Source: Flavobacteriales bacterium (GTDB taxonomy: Bacteria > Bacteroidota > Bacteroidia > JACJYZ01). From it: 64,000 nt of DNA. Below, in pieces: positions 8,383 to 16,929 of this stretch. Below the pieces are notes generated by a model. The model was not told the DNA's origin. It did not search any database and saw nothing but the letters and a program-made list of their open reading frames with translations. The stretch spans positions 124,001 to 188,000 of the forward strand of contig JACJYZ010000004.1 in assembly GCA_020635855.1 (NCBI GenBank), in the 5' to 3' direction. The stretch's first letter is position 1, and each line of letters starts with the position of its first letter. A program made the translations under genes and the position numbers.

Positions 8383-9645
8383 CTACCCCAGTATCTCCAT
8401 CCTCACTGAATCCAGCTTAATAAAGATGAACAGCAGGATGGTGAACCCCCATAGCGATGAACCGCCATAACTGAAGAAAGGCATAGGAATACCTATCACC
8501 GGTGCCAGACCTATGGTCATGCCGATGTTCACAAGAAAGTGGAAAAACAGGATGGCCGCCACCCCATATCCGTATACACGACTGAACCGCGACCGCTGTC
8601 GCTCGGCTATAAAGAGGATCCGCAACAACATGACCAGAAACAAGCTGATGACCACGAAGCTGCCCAGGAAGCCCCACTCCTCGCCCACCGTACAGAAGAT
8701 GAAGTCGGTGCTTTGCTCCGGAACAAAGTTGTACTTGGTTTGCGTACCTCGTTTGAACCCTTTGCCGGCAAGCCCGCCCGAACCGATGGCAATCTTGCTC
8801 TGATTTACGTTGTAGCCCGCACCCTTGGCATCCAGTTCTTTACCCAGCAGCACGTTGATGCGTGTTTTCTGGTGCTGTGCCAGTACATGATCGAATACGT
8901 AATCAACGCTGTAAACCACCGCAGATGACATCAGGAAACCGGCAATTACCACCAGGATCTCCAGCTTTGATTTCCGCACCAGCCAAACCAGCAACAGCGT
9001 GATACCGGCAAATATGCCAACCAATATGAGCTTATCGATCAGCAAGGCCAGGATAAACAAAACTGCGACACCCACACCCAGGATCAGAAACTTACCGGAC
9101 AATCCTTCCCGGAAAAGCACCAATACAAACGCTGCATATACCAGCGATGATCCCGCATCACCCTGAAGCAGGATCAATGCAGCAGGCGCCATGATGAGCA
9201 CCGCCGACCACATTTTGGTCCCCATATGCTCCATCTTGGTCTCAAACCCGGCCAGGTATCTGCCCAATGCCAATGCCGTGGCGAACTTGGCGAATTCAGC
9301 AGGTTGCAGGCGGAATGAGCCTATTTCAAACCACGACCTGGAACCCGCCACTTCCCTGCCGAACAACAACACAGCCACCAAAGTGAATAGCGTGAACCCG
9401 TATATCACGTAGGAAAATGATTCCCAAAACTTGCTATCGATCAGAAGAATCACCAGGGCAATGACCAGCGCCGTGCCGATCCAGATCAGCTGTTTGCCAT
9501 AGTTCCTGGACGTATCCAGGATGCTGGCGTGCGTTTCATCATACACGGCTGCGTATATGTTCAGCCATCCCATCAGCACGAGCACGATGTAAATCAGCAA
9601 CAGCCACCCGTCCAATCCGTTCCATATGCCTTTCTGTCCGCGCAT
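8383..9645 (-). CDS. rodA: Rod shape-determining peptidoglycan polymerase RodA
   Basis: A 420-residue SEDS-family integral membrane glycosyltransferase. It polymerises lipid II into glycan strands for side-wall growth together with its transpeptidase partner PBP2. About ten hydrophobic helices are visible. Family landmarks include WLNIYAAVYDE near the start, EPxEFAK-like LQPAEFAKFATALALGRYL, and the C-terminal IGMTIGLAPVIGIPMPFFSYGGSS signature. It is the last gene of the mre operon. Its ATG overlaps the mrdA stop (TGATG), so the two are translationally coupled. A 13-bp repeat follows the stop directly. Confidence 0.96.
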   Translation of the reverse strand: MRGQKGIWNGLDGWLLLIYIVLVLMGWLNIYAAVYDETHASILDTSRNYGKQLIWIGTALVIALVILLIDSKFWESFSYVIYGFTLFTLVAVLLFGREVAGSRSWFEIGSFRLQPAEFAKFATALALGRYLAGFETKMEHMGTKMWSAVLIMAPAALILLQGDAGSSLVYAAFVLVLFREGLSGKFLILGVGVAVLFILALLIDKLILVGIFAGITLLLVWLVRKSKLEILVVIAGFLMSSAVVYSVDYVFDHVLAQHQKTRINVLLGKELDAKGAGYNVNQSKIAIGSGGLAGKGFKRGTQTKYNFVPEQSTDFIFCTVGEEWGFLGSFVVISLFLVMLLRILFIAERQRSRFSRVYGYGVAAILFFHFLVNIGMTIGLAPVIGIPMPFFSYGGSSLWGFTILLFIFIKLDSVRMEILG

Positions 9646-11453
9646 CAGGGTTGGTTTAAAGGTGTTGTTTCCATCATTTTCTTTTCAACATCGGTTCTGG
9701 CTACCACTCCCTTGAGATACTTTTCTATCATCAGGCCAGCGATGGGCGCCGCCCAGCTTGAGCCAAAGCCGGCGTTCTCCACATACACCGCAATGGCAAT
9801 CTTGGGATCGTCCATCGGTGCGAATGCCATGAAGATGGAATGATCCTTTCCATGTGGATTTTGTGCTGTTCCGGTTTTACCGCAAACCGCAATGTCCTTG
9901 ATCGCTGCACCTCTACCGGTACCGGACTCCACCACTTTTGCCATACCTTCAACGGCGATATCAAAGTATTTGGAGTCGACGGTGGTAAGGTGTTTGGCGT
10001 GGTATTCCGGGTTGATATCCTTCTCATCGTCAATTCTTCGCACCACGTGCGGTACATAATAATAACCCCGGTTGGCAATGGTCGCACACATGTTGGCCAT
10101 CTGCATGGGCGTTACCAGCAATTCCCCCTGCCCGATGGCCAGTGAAATGATGGTGAGCGACTTCCATCCGCCTTTGTGGTGATACTTGTCATAGTACTCC
10201 ACGGTGGGCACAAAGCCAGGCAAGTCCTGATCAAGATCAGTTCCCAGTCGCGAACCGAGGCCGAAACTGGTCACGTGTTTGCGCCATGCCTGGAAACCCT
10301 CCTCGGTTGTTTTGTAAGGATCGATGATGGAGCGGAACACATGGCAGTAATAGGAATTGCAGGATTGCTGAATGGATTGAATGAGGTTGAGCGGACTGGC
10401 ATGTGCATGACATCCCACGGTGAGTCCACCGAAATGGTAGCCTCGCTGACAGGGATAGGTGGTGGATGTAAAAAGTACACCCTCCTGCATACCCACCAGG
10501 GCGTTGATCACCTTGAAAGTAGACCCGGGAGGATACCCGGCCATGGTGGCACGGTTGAACAAAGGTTTCAGGCTGTCGTGGGCGAGCTTGCTGTAATTGG
10601 TGGCGCGTTTCTGGCCCACCAGCAGGTTAGGATCATAAGAAGGCGCGGTGACAAGGGCCAGGATTTCTCCCGTGGAAGGTTCGATGGCCACGATGCTGCC
10701 CATCTTATTCGCCATGAGTTTCTCCCCGTATGCCTGCAACTGCGCATCCAACGTGGTATATAGGTTTTTGCCGGGAACAGACAACGTATCAAACGCACCG
10801 TTCTCAAAACTCCCCACGATGCGGTTGTGAACATCCACCATCATGATGCGCGTGCCACGCTGGCCGCGGAGTTCCCGCTCATAGGTTTTTTCCAGGCCGC
10901 TGATGCCGATGTAATCACCGGGTTTGTAGTAGGGGTCCTTTTTGATCCTCGCATCATCCACCTCACCCACATAACCCAGCAGGTGTGCGGCGATAGAATC
11001 CGGATAGGTGCGCAGCGTGCGTTGCTGCAGGTAGAAACCGGGGAATTTATATTGCTTTTCGCGGATGATACCGCTGGGCACCGACAGGATGTTCTTTTCA
11101 AACACCGATGCCTTGTAATACGAGTAATGTTTCGCCGCTTGCATGCGAAGCCGGAAATCGTCCATGGAAATACCCACCAGTTGACAGAAGTCGGCCGTAT
11201 CCATTTCCTTCACCTGGCGGGGAATGACCATCAGGTCATACGCAGGTTCATTGAAGGCGAGCAGGTCTCCGTGCCTGTCGTACAGAAGTCCGCGCGCAGG
11301 ATACACCGTTACATACCTCAGCACGTTGTCATTCGCATACAGCTTGTACTGGTCGTCCAGCACCTGGATGTAAAACAACCTTGCCAGCAGAATCAGGGAT
11401 GCTACGATGAATATGGCAGCCACAACCAGCATTTTGGTTGACTGCGGTCTCAT
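9645..11453 (-). CDS. mrdA: Penicillin-binding protein 2 (elongation transpeptidase)
   Basis: A 602-residue class B PBP that cross-links peptidoglycan during elongation. One N-terminal membrane helix (about 9-27) is followed by the PBP dimerisation domain (YDRHGDLLAFNEPAYDLMVIP). The transpeptidase domain has the three active-site motifs: STFK (in PPGSTFKVINA), SCN (in QQSCNSYYCH) and KTG (in CGKTGTAQNPHG). It lies between mreD and rodA with ATGA-type overlaps on both sides. It works in the periplasm with RodA and the MreBCD scaffold and is the target of amdinocillin-type beta-lactams in other bacteria. Confidence 0.96.
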   Translation of the reverse strand: MRPQSTKMLVVAAIFIVASLILLARLFYIQVLDDQYKLYANDNVLRYVTVYPARGLLYDRHGDLLAFNEPAYDLMVIPRQVKEMDTADFCQLVGISMDDFRLRMQAAKHYSYYKASVFEKNILSVPSGIIREKQYKFPGFYLQQRTLRTYPDSIAAHLLGYVGEVDDARIKKDPYYKPGDYIGISGLEKTYERELRGQRGTRIMMVDVHNRIVGSFENGAFDTLSVPGKNLYTTLDAQLQAYGEKLMANKMGSIVAIEPSTGEILALVTAPSYDPNLLVGQKRATNYSKLAHDSLKPLFNRATMAGYPPGSTFKVINALVGMQEGVLFTSTTYPCQRGYHFGGLTVGCHAHASPLNLIQSIQQSCNSYYCHVFRSIIDPYKTTEEGFQAWRKHVTSFGLGSRLGTDLDQDLPGFVPTVEYYDKYHHKGGWKSLTIISLAIGQGELLVTPMQMANMCATIANRGYYYVPHVVRRIDDEKDINPEYHAKHLTTVDSKYFDIAVEGMAKVVESGTGRGAAIKDIAVCGKTGTAQNPHGKDHSIFMAFAPMDDPKIAIAVYVENAGFGSSWAAPIAGLMIEKYLKGVVARTDVEKKMMETTPLNQP

Positions 11454-11962
11454 CGTCTTACGGGGGATTTGGCAAAGATCACCTCAACGGCAATGATCAA
11501 TCCGCCGGTGAGCAGGGCATTGAACAGTGCCCGAAACAGGATGGAAAAAACACCTGTCCATGTGAACACCTCCAACCACAAAAGGAGGATGTGATGCACG
11601 AGCACAAGAATCATCACATACGAAACGAAGCCTTTCAATCCGAGGGTGATGATGCCGGGACGCGTACCTTCGAATTGCTCCCTGCTGTTCTGGTAGCCAA
11701 GTACTGCCGGGCGAATAAAGGCCAGCAGCAGGCAAGCCGAGGTGTGCATCCCTGCGGTGTTGCTAAAGATATCCATCACCATCCCGGTGCAAAATGCCAG
11801 CAGCAACACCACACTCCTGTTCATGTCCATCGGAAGCACCAGCAGGATGTATAGGTACAGGTATGGCGTGAACCTTCCCAGGAAACCGATGTGGTTGAGC
11901 ACCAACACCTGCAACAGAATCAACCCGATGAAACGGACGATATGGTTAACGAGTGTCTTCAC
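11450..11962 (-). CDS. mreD: Rod shape-determining protein MreD
   Basis: A 170-residue integral membrane protein of the elongasome. It has five to six hydrophobic helices and few recognisable motifs, as is usual for MreD. Identification rests on size, topology and position between mreC and mrdA. It starts at a GTG that overlaps the mreC stop by 17 nt and ends with an ATGA overlap into mrdA. Confidence 0.9.
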   Translation of the reverse strand: MKTLVNHIVRFIGLILLQVLVLNHIGFLGRFTPYLYLYILLVLPMDMNRSVVLLLAFCTGMVMDIFSNTAGMHTSACLLLAFIRPAVLGYQNSREQFEGTRPGIITLGLKGFVSYVMILVLVHHILLLWLEVFTWTGVFSILFRALFNALLTGGLIIAVEVIFAKSPVRR

Positions 11963-12788
11963 TGTTGATCACACTTTGCTGCAATTGAAGCTGCTCTTCC
12001 TGATGCAGGTTCCGGACGATATAGACGTGCGACAGGTTGCCGAAGTCAACAGCAGACCTGACGGTTACCGTGTAAAAATTATCACCGGGGATTACCTCGT
12101 GTTCAAGCACGGTTCCCACCATCAGGCCTTTGGGAAAGATGGCCGAAGCGCCGCTGGTGACCACCGTATCTCCCTTCTGTATTTCTGCGGGCAACGGCAC
12201 ATCCACCATGGTGAATATTTGTGGATCCTCTCCGTTCCACTGCACCACACCTATGTACCCGGTTCGCTTGAACCTGGCGCTGATCTTGGTGTCTTTGTGC
12301 AGCATAGACATGGCCGCAGCGTAGTGTCCGGATACACTTTTGACAATGCCCACAATGCCTTTCGAGTTAACCACACCCATGTCTTCTCCGATACCTTCGT
12401 CGCTGCCCACCGAAAGGGTCATGAAATTGCTGCGTTGGTTCAGGCTGTTCGACACAACCGTTGCGGGCTGGTATATGTATTGGAAACCGGAAGCCGAGTC
12501 GATCACGGTCACCGGTGCCTCTTCATTTATTCCCTTCCCCATTTGTACCAGGGATCTGAGTCTTGCATTTTCTTCCTGCAGCATGCGGATGTCCTCACTC
12601 AGATAAAAGTAAGAGGTGATGTTGGTCCAGGTGCCATACACGCCACCGGTCACGCTGTTGGAGGAGTTGATGAAGGCAGCCCGCTGAAATGAATTTTGTT
12701 CGATAAGCATCCAGAAAGACACCATCATCAGCGACAGGAAGACAAAGAAAAAATGATTGCGCAGTATGAAGTTGAGCAATGCCCTCAT
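11946..12788 (-). CDS. mreC: Rod shape-determining protein MreC
   Basis: A 280-residue bitopic protein. An N-terminal membrane helix (about 12-28, HFFFVFLSLMMVSFWMLI) is followed by a coiled coil (about 65-90, EDIRMLQEENARLRSLVQ). A periplasmic double beta-barrel domain follows (TLSVGSDEGIGEDMGVVNSKG, GDTVVTSGASAIFPKGLMVG). MreC couples cytoplasmic MreB to PBP2-RodA and activates them. It is 27 nt downstream of mreB. The usual length and both characteristic motifs are present. Confidence 0.95.
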   Translation of the reverse strand: MRALLNFILRNHFFFVFLSLMMVSFWMLIEQNSFQRAAFINSSNSVTGGVYGTWTNITSYFYLSEDIRMLQEENARLRSLVQMGKGINEEAPVTVIDSASGFQYIYQPATVVSNSLNQRSNFMTLSVGSDEGIGEDMGVVNSKGIVGIVKSVSGHYAAAMSMLHKDTKISARFKRTGYIGVVQWNGEDPQIFTMVDVPLPAEIQKGDTVVTSGASAIFPKGLMVGTVLEHEVIPGDNFYTVTVRSAVDFGNLSHVYIVRNLHQEEQLQLQQSVINSEDTR

Positions 12789-12815
12789 GTTCCTGTTTTC
12801 CTTTTATGTCCGGAA

Positions 12816-13838
12816 TTACCGAATCAGGAAGGGGAACTTGTGCACGTTTTTCAAAGCGATGCCGGTTCCCCTGGCCACAGCACGAAGTGGATCTTCGGCA
12901 ATATGAACCGGTAATTTGGTTTTCATTGAAATCCTTTTGTCAAGTCCGCGCAACAAGGCGCCTCCTCCGGCAAGGTAAATGCCGGTGCGGTAGATGTCGG
13001 CTGAAAGTTCAGGCGGTGTCATCTCCAAAGCATTCAGGATCGCCTCCTCGATCTTCGAAATCGACTTGTCCAATGCATGTGCGATCTCCACGTATGAAAC
13101 GGAGATCTCCTTGGGGATGCCCGTCATCAGGTCACGGCCATGCACCGCGAAATCCGGCGGCGGGTTGTCGATCTCGGTCAGTGCTGCTCCCACTTCTATC
13201 TTGATGCGTTCGGCGGAACGTTCCCCGATGAGGATGTTGTGCTGCCTGCGCATGTAATCTTCTATGTCGCTGGTGAAATCATCTCCCGCCACACGGATGG
13301 ATTTGTCGCAAACGATACCACCCAACGCGATCACCGCAATCTCGCTGGTACCTCCGCCGATATCAATCACCATGTTGCCGTTGGGTTCTTCCACGTCAAT
13401 CCCCATCCCGATGGCTGCGGCCATGGGTTCGTGGATCAGGTATACTTCCTTGGCATCCGCGTGTTCGGCGGAGTCACGTACGGCACGTTTTTCCACTTCG
13501 GTGATGCCCGACGGGATACAGATCACCATTCGCAAAGTGGGCTTGAACAACTTGCTTTTCCTGTTGATCATTTTGATCATTCCGCGGATCATGTGTTCGG
13601 CAGCATGGAAGTCTGCGATCACTCCATCTTTCAGCGGACGGATCGTTTTTATGTTCTCGTGGGTTTTACCGTGCATCTGCATGGCCTGCTTGCCAACGGC
13701 AATCACGCGGCCGGAGATCCGGTCCATTGCAACGATCGACGGCTCATCTACCACCACCTTGTCCTGACACAGGATGAGGGTATTCGCCGTTCCCAGATCA
13801 ATCGCAATTTCCTGCGTCAAAAAGTCAAATAATCCCAT
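12816..13838 (-). CDS. mreB: Actin-like rod shape protein MreB
   Basis: A 340-residue bacterial actin that forms membrane-bound filaments directing side-wall synthesis. The ATPase core is intact: phosphate-1 IAIDLGTANTLI (11-22), phosphate-2 NMVIDIGGGTSEIAVIAL, and the adenosine motif YLAGGGALLRGLDKRI. An amphipathic N-terminal MGLFDFLTQE is visible. It is the first gene of mreBCD-mrdA-rodA. The 129-nt gap to purH, with TAACTTTA-like sequence on the minus strand, may hold its promoter. Confidence 0.97.
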   Translation of the reverse strand: MGLFDFLTQEIAIDLGTANTLILCQDKVVVDEPSIVAMDRISGRVIAVGKQAMQMHGKTHENIKTIRPLKDGVIADFHAAEHMIRGMIKMINRKSKLFKPTLRMVICIPSGITEVEKRAVRDSAEHADAKEVYLIHEPMAAAIGMGIDVEEPNGNMVIDIGGGTSEIAVIALGGIVCDKSIRVAGDDFTSDIEDYMRRQHNILIGERSAERIKIEVGAALTEIDNPPPDFAVHGRDLMTGIPKEISVSYVEIAHALDKSISKIEEAILNALEMTPPELSADIYRTGIYLAGGGALLRGLDKRISMKTKLPVHIAEDPLRAVARGTGIALKNVHKFPFLIR

Positions 13839-13967
13839 GGTGGTCTAGCGGACGGATGTTTTAATTTGGTTCGATCTCTTAAAGTTAATGCTTCTTTAAC
13901 AATCTGTACAGACCTCTGCAAAGTTTTTTGAACAATGCAATGTCAAAACATGCCTCCGAACCTCCGA

Positions 13968-15491
13968 TCAATGTCTGAAATGGCGGAAACCGGTCATCAC
14001 CATGGCCATGTCATGGGCATCACAATAATCCACCGAATCCTGATCTTTCACCGATCCGCCCGGCTGAATTACCGTACGAATACCCGCACGGTCTGCGATC
14101 TCCACACAATCGGGAAAAGGAAAGAATGCATCGGATGCCATCACCGATCCTTTCAGGTCAAATCCGAAATGACCTGCCTTTTTCACCGCCTGATCCAGGG
14201 CATCCACCCTTGAGGTTTGCCCCACGCCGCTGGCAAGAAGCTGTTTGTTTTTTACCAGAACGATGGCGTTGGATTTGGTGTGCTTAACGATCCGAACGGC
14301 AAAAAGCAGGTCACTGATCTCCTGTGCGGTCGGTTGTCGTTTCGTGACCGTTTTCAGATCCTCTTTCGATTCGGCCTTGGCATCCCTGTCCTGCACCAGC
14401 AATCCGTTCAGGATGGTGCGTGAAAGTTTGGACGGTACGTCGAATGTTTTGCTTTTAAGGATGATCCTGTTCTTCTTTTGTGTCAGCAGGGTTAGTACTT
14501 CAGGGGTGAAGTCAGGTGCAATCAACACCTCAAAAAACAGCTTGTGCATTTCTTCAGCTGTGGCCACATCCACCGGTCTGTTACAAACGATGATGCCACC
14601 GAAGGCGCTCACCGGATCTCCGGCCAGCGCATCTTTCCAGGCATCAGCCAGCGTATCGCGACTGGCAATTCCGCATGCATTGTTGTGCTTCAGCACCGCA
14701 ATGGTAGGTTCTTCAAACTCCGCAATCAAAGACATAGCCGCGTCGATATCAAGCAGGTTGTTGTAGGATATCTCTTTCCCGTTCAGCTTCTCGAACACGC
14801 CTTCCAGGTTGCCATAGAACACACCGGCCTGGTGAGGATTTTCACCGTAACGCAGCACATGGGCCGGACCGGCGCTTTCCTTGTACGACAGCATGGCATC
14901 ACCGCTGAAGTAGCGATAGATCGCCGAATCGTAATGGGAAGAAACATCAAAGGCCCGCGCCGCCATCCTGCGTCTTTCTTCGAGAAGTGTGAAGCCCTGT
15001 CCGTTCTCCAACAGTTTTTCCAGGAATTCATAGTCCTGCACCGAAGGAATGATCAGCACATCCCTGAAATTCTTGGCTGCAGCACGGATCAGCGAAATCC
15101 CTCCTATGTCTATCTTTTCAATGATGTCTTGCTCCGAAGCACCTGAAGCCACTGTTTTCTCAAACGGATAGAGATCCACCAGCACCAGGTCGATCTCAGG
15201 AATCTCATACTCGGCCAGTTGGGCCACATCCGACGACTCATTGCGCCTGCTCAGGATACCTCCGAATACCTTCGGGTGCAATGTTTTCACACGCCCGCCA
15301 AGAATGGAAGGATAACTTGTCAGGTCTTCCACCGGGGTCACCGGCAATCCCAGGTCTTCCAGGTACTTCTGGGTACCACCCGTTGAATATAACCTCACAC
15401 CGAGTGCATGAAGTTTGCGTACCGGACCTTCGAGGCCATCTTTGTTGAAAACCGAAACCAGGGCCGACTTGATCTTTTTCTTTTCTTCCAT
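13968..15491 (-). CDS. purH: Bifunctional AICAR formyltransferase / IMP cyclohydrolase
   Basis: A 507-residue enzyme for the last two steps of purine (IMP) synthesis. The N-terminal MGS-like IMP cyclohydrolase domain (about 1-195; SALVSVFNKDGLEG, STGGTQKYLEDLG, GGRVKTLHPKVFGG) is joined to the C-terminal AICAR transformylase. The latter contains the catalytic KHNNACGIA segment, DPVSAFGGI and, near the end, SDAFFPFPD. Cytosolic. It lies upstream of mreB on the same strand; that purH-mre order is also known from other Bacteroidota. The short 129-nt gap means read-through into mreB is possible. Confidence 0.97.
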   Translation of the reverse strand: MEEKKKIKSALVSVFNKDGLEGPVRKLHALGVRLYSTGGTQKYLEDLGLPVTPVEDLTSYPSILGGRVKTLHPKVFGGILSRRNESSDVAQLAEYEIPEIDLVLVDLYPFEKTVASGASEQDIIEKIDIGGISLIRAAAKNFRDVLIIPSVQDYEFLEKLLENGQGFTLLEERRRMAARAFDVSSHYDSAIYRYFSGDAMLSYKESAGPAHVLRYGENPHQAGVFYGNLEGVFEKLNGKEISYNNLLDIDAAMSLIAEFEEPTIAVLKHNNACGIASRDTLADAWKDALAGDPVSAFGGIIVCNRPVDVATAEEMHKLFFEVLIAPDFTPEVLTLLTQKKNRIILKSKTFDVPSKLSRTILNGLLVQDRDAKAESKEDLKTVTKRQPTAQEISDLLFAVRIVKHTKSNAIVLVKNKQLLASGVGQTSRVDALDQAVKKAGHFGFDLKGSVMASDAFFPFPDCVEIADRAGIRTVIQPGGSVKDQDSVDYCDAHDMAMVMTGFRHFRH

Positions 15492-15596
15492 GACTATGTT
15501 TTGTAGAGGGCATGCAAGTTACGCATCATGCAACCAGCCTGCAACGCGCGCCATGCCGACTTTTAAACAGTGTTTCCACAGCTCCCGGCGAATCTG

Positions 15597-15604
15597 TAAT
15601 ATTG
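15597..15604 (+). promoter_or_regulatory. Possible -7 box TAATATTG for the ABC permease gene
   Basis: A one-mismatch TAnnTTTG lying 13 nt before the GTG start at 15618, in the 126-nt gap divergent from purH. Confidence 0.35.
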
Positions 15605-15617
15605 CAAAAAACACCCG

Positions 15618-16859
15618 GTGTTATTTTTTCGTCTGATATCCGAAAGTGCCTTGTTCGCCCTACAGGCTTTGTGGGTGAACAAACTGCGTACGTTCCTGTC
15701 GCTGCTCGGTGTCACCATCGGCATTCTTTCCATCATCGGCGTACTGACCTTCATTGATTCGCTGGAATCCAACATCCGCGGCAGCATTAACCGGTTGGGA
15801 CAGAACACCATTTTTGTTGAGAAATGGCCCTGGACCAACTTTGGTCCGGACTACCCCTGGTGGAAATATTTCAACCGCCCCGTAGCTACCCTCAAGGAAA
15901 GCAACGAGGTCAGAAAGCGCTGCCAGGCAGCCAGCGCCGTAGCCTTCCAGGCGAGCGGTCAGAAAACCGTCAAGTACAGAAACAGCAGCGTGGAAGGGGT
16001 CTCCGTGATCGCCGTATCTCACCCCGCCGAACGGATCGAAGCTTACGAATTCTCAAGCGGCAGGTATTTTACAGAGATCGAATCCGCGGCCGGACGCAAC
16101 GTGATCATCCTCGGCGGAGCGGTTGCGAAAGGGTTGTTCCCTTTCGGTGATCCGCTGGGGAAAAACATCAAGCTCTTCGGACGCAACCTGAAAGTGGTGG
16201 GTGTGCTTAAAACAGAAGGTGAAAATATCTTCGACACCGGAAACGACAACAACGTGGTGATCCCCATCAACTATGCCCGCAACATCACCGACATCAAGTC
16301 CGACCAGGTGAATCCACGCATCATGGTACTGGCCAAGCCCGGCGTTTCAAATGCCGCACTGATGAGCGAACTCCAGGGTGTGATGCGATCCATCCGTAAA
16401 ATCAAACCTGGCGAAGAAGACAATTTTGCATTGAATGAATCCAATATGTTGAGCCAGAACTTCGACGGTTTCTTCACTACCATGTCCACCGTCGGATTCC
16501 TGATCGGTTTCTTCTCCATCCTGGTGGGTGGCATCAGCATCGCCAACATCATGTTCGTTTCAGTGAAAGAACGCACCAACATCATTGGCATACAAAAGGC
16601 CCTTGGGGCCAAATCCTATTTCATCCTTATCCAGTTCCTGCTGGAAGCCATCACCCTGAGCATCATCGGCGGCTTATTCGGCCTGGGCATGGTGTTTATC
16701 GGAACACTTATTTCAGGTGCATTGGGAATGGATGTGAACATGACCGTCGGCAACATCGTACTCGGACTTGTCATGTCAGGAACCATCGGTGTGCTTGCAG
16801 GCATTATCCCGGCATGGTCTGCAGCCAGAATGGACCCAGTGGAAGCGATCAGGTCGTAG
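15618..16859 (+). CDS. MacB/FtsX-type ABC transporter permease
   Basis: A 413-residue permease. N-terminal helix (about 20-45, RTFLSLLGVTIGILSIIGVLTFIDSL), a large periplasmic MacB_PCD domain (about 50-270), then three C-terminal FtsX helices (VGFLIGFFSILVGGISIANIMFV; FILIQFLLEAITLSIIGGLFG; the last ending MDPVEAIR, the classic C-terminus). Such permeases pair with an ATPase to drive export or lipoprotein handling, but no ATP-binding gene lies next to it, so the partner is elsewhere. The GTG start was chosen because no ATG precedes the first helix. A 13-bp repeat array begins at the base after the stop. Confidence 0.88.
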   Translation: MLFFRLISESALFALQALWVNKLRTFLSLLGVTIGILSIIGVLTFIDSLESNIRGSINRLGQNTIFVEKWPWTNFGPDYPWWKYFNRPVATLKESNEVRKRCQAASAVAFQASGQKTVKYRNSSVEGVSVIAVSHPAERIEAYEFSSGRYFTEIESAAGRNVIILGGAVAKGLFPFGDPLGKNIKLFGRNLKVVGVLKTEGENIFDTGNDNNVVIPINYARNITDIKSDQVNPRIMVLAKPGVSNAALMSELQGVMRSIRKIKPGEEDNFALNESNMLSQNFDGFFTTMSTVGFLIGFFSILVGGISIANIMFVSVKERTNIIGIQKALGAKSYFILIQFLLEAITLSIIGGLFGLGMVFIGTLISGALGMDVNMTVGNIVLGLVMSGTIGVLAGIIPAWSAARMDPVEAIRS

Positions 16860-16900
16860 ACAGCAACAGCATACAGCAACAGCATACAGCAAGAGCATAC
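16860..16900 (+). repeat. 13-bp tandem repeat array at the ABC permease stop
   Basis: Three tandem 13-bp units follow the TAG without a gap: ACAGCAACAGCAT (16860-16872), the same again (16873-16885), and ACAGCAAGAGCAT (16886-16898). It is inverted relative to 16977-17012 within the mfd 3' end. Confidence 0.9.
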
Positions 16901-16929
16901 TGTATGCATGACAACCGAAACTTTACATC

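Noticed and set aside
9840..11441. Long open frames on the plus strand opposite mrdA
   Set aside because: Shadows of the mrdA coding sequence; His/Gly-rich translations with no family features.
13839..13967. mreB promoter on the minus strand
   Set aside because: TAACTTTA-like sequence is present but no properly spaced TTG; left as a remark in the mreB entry.
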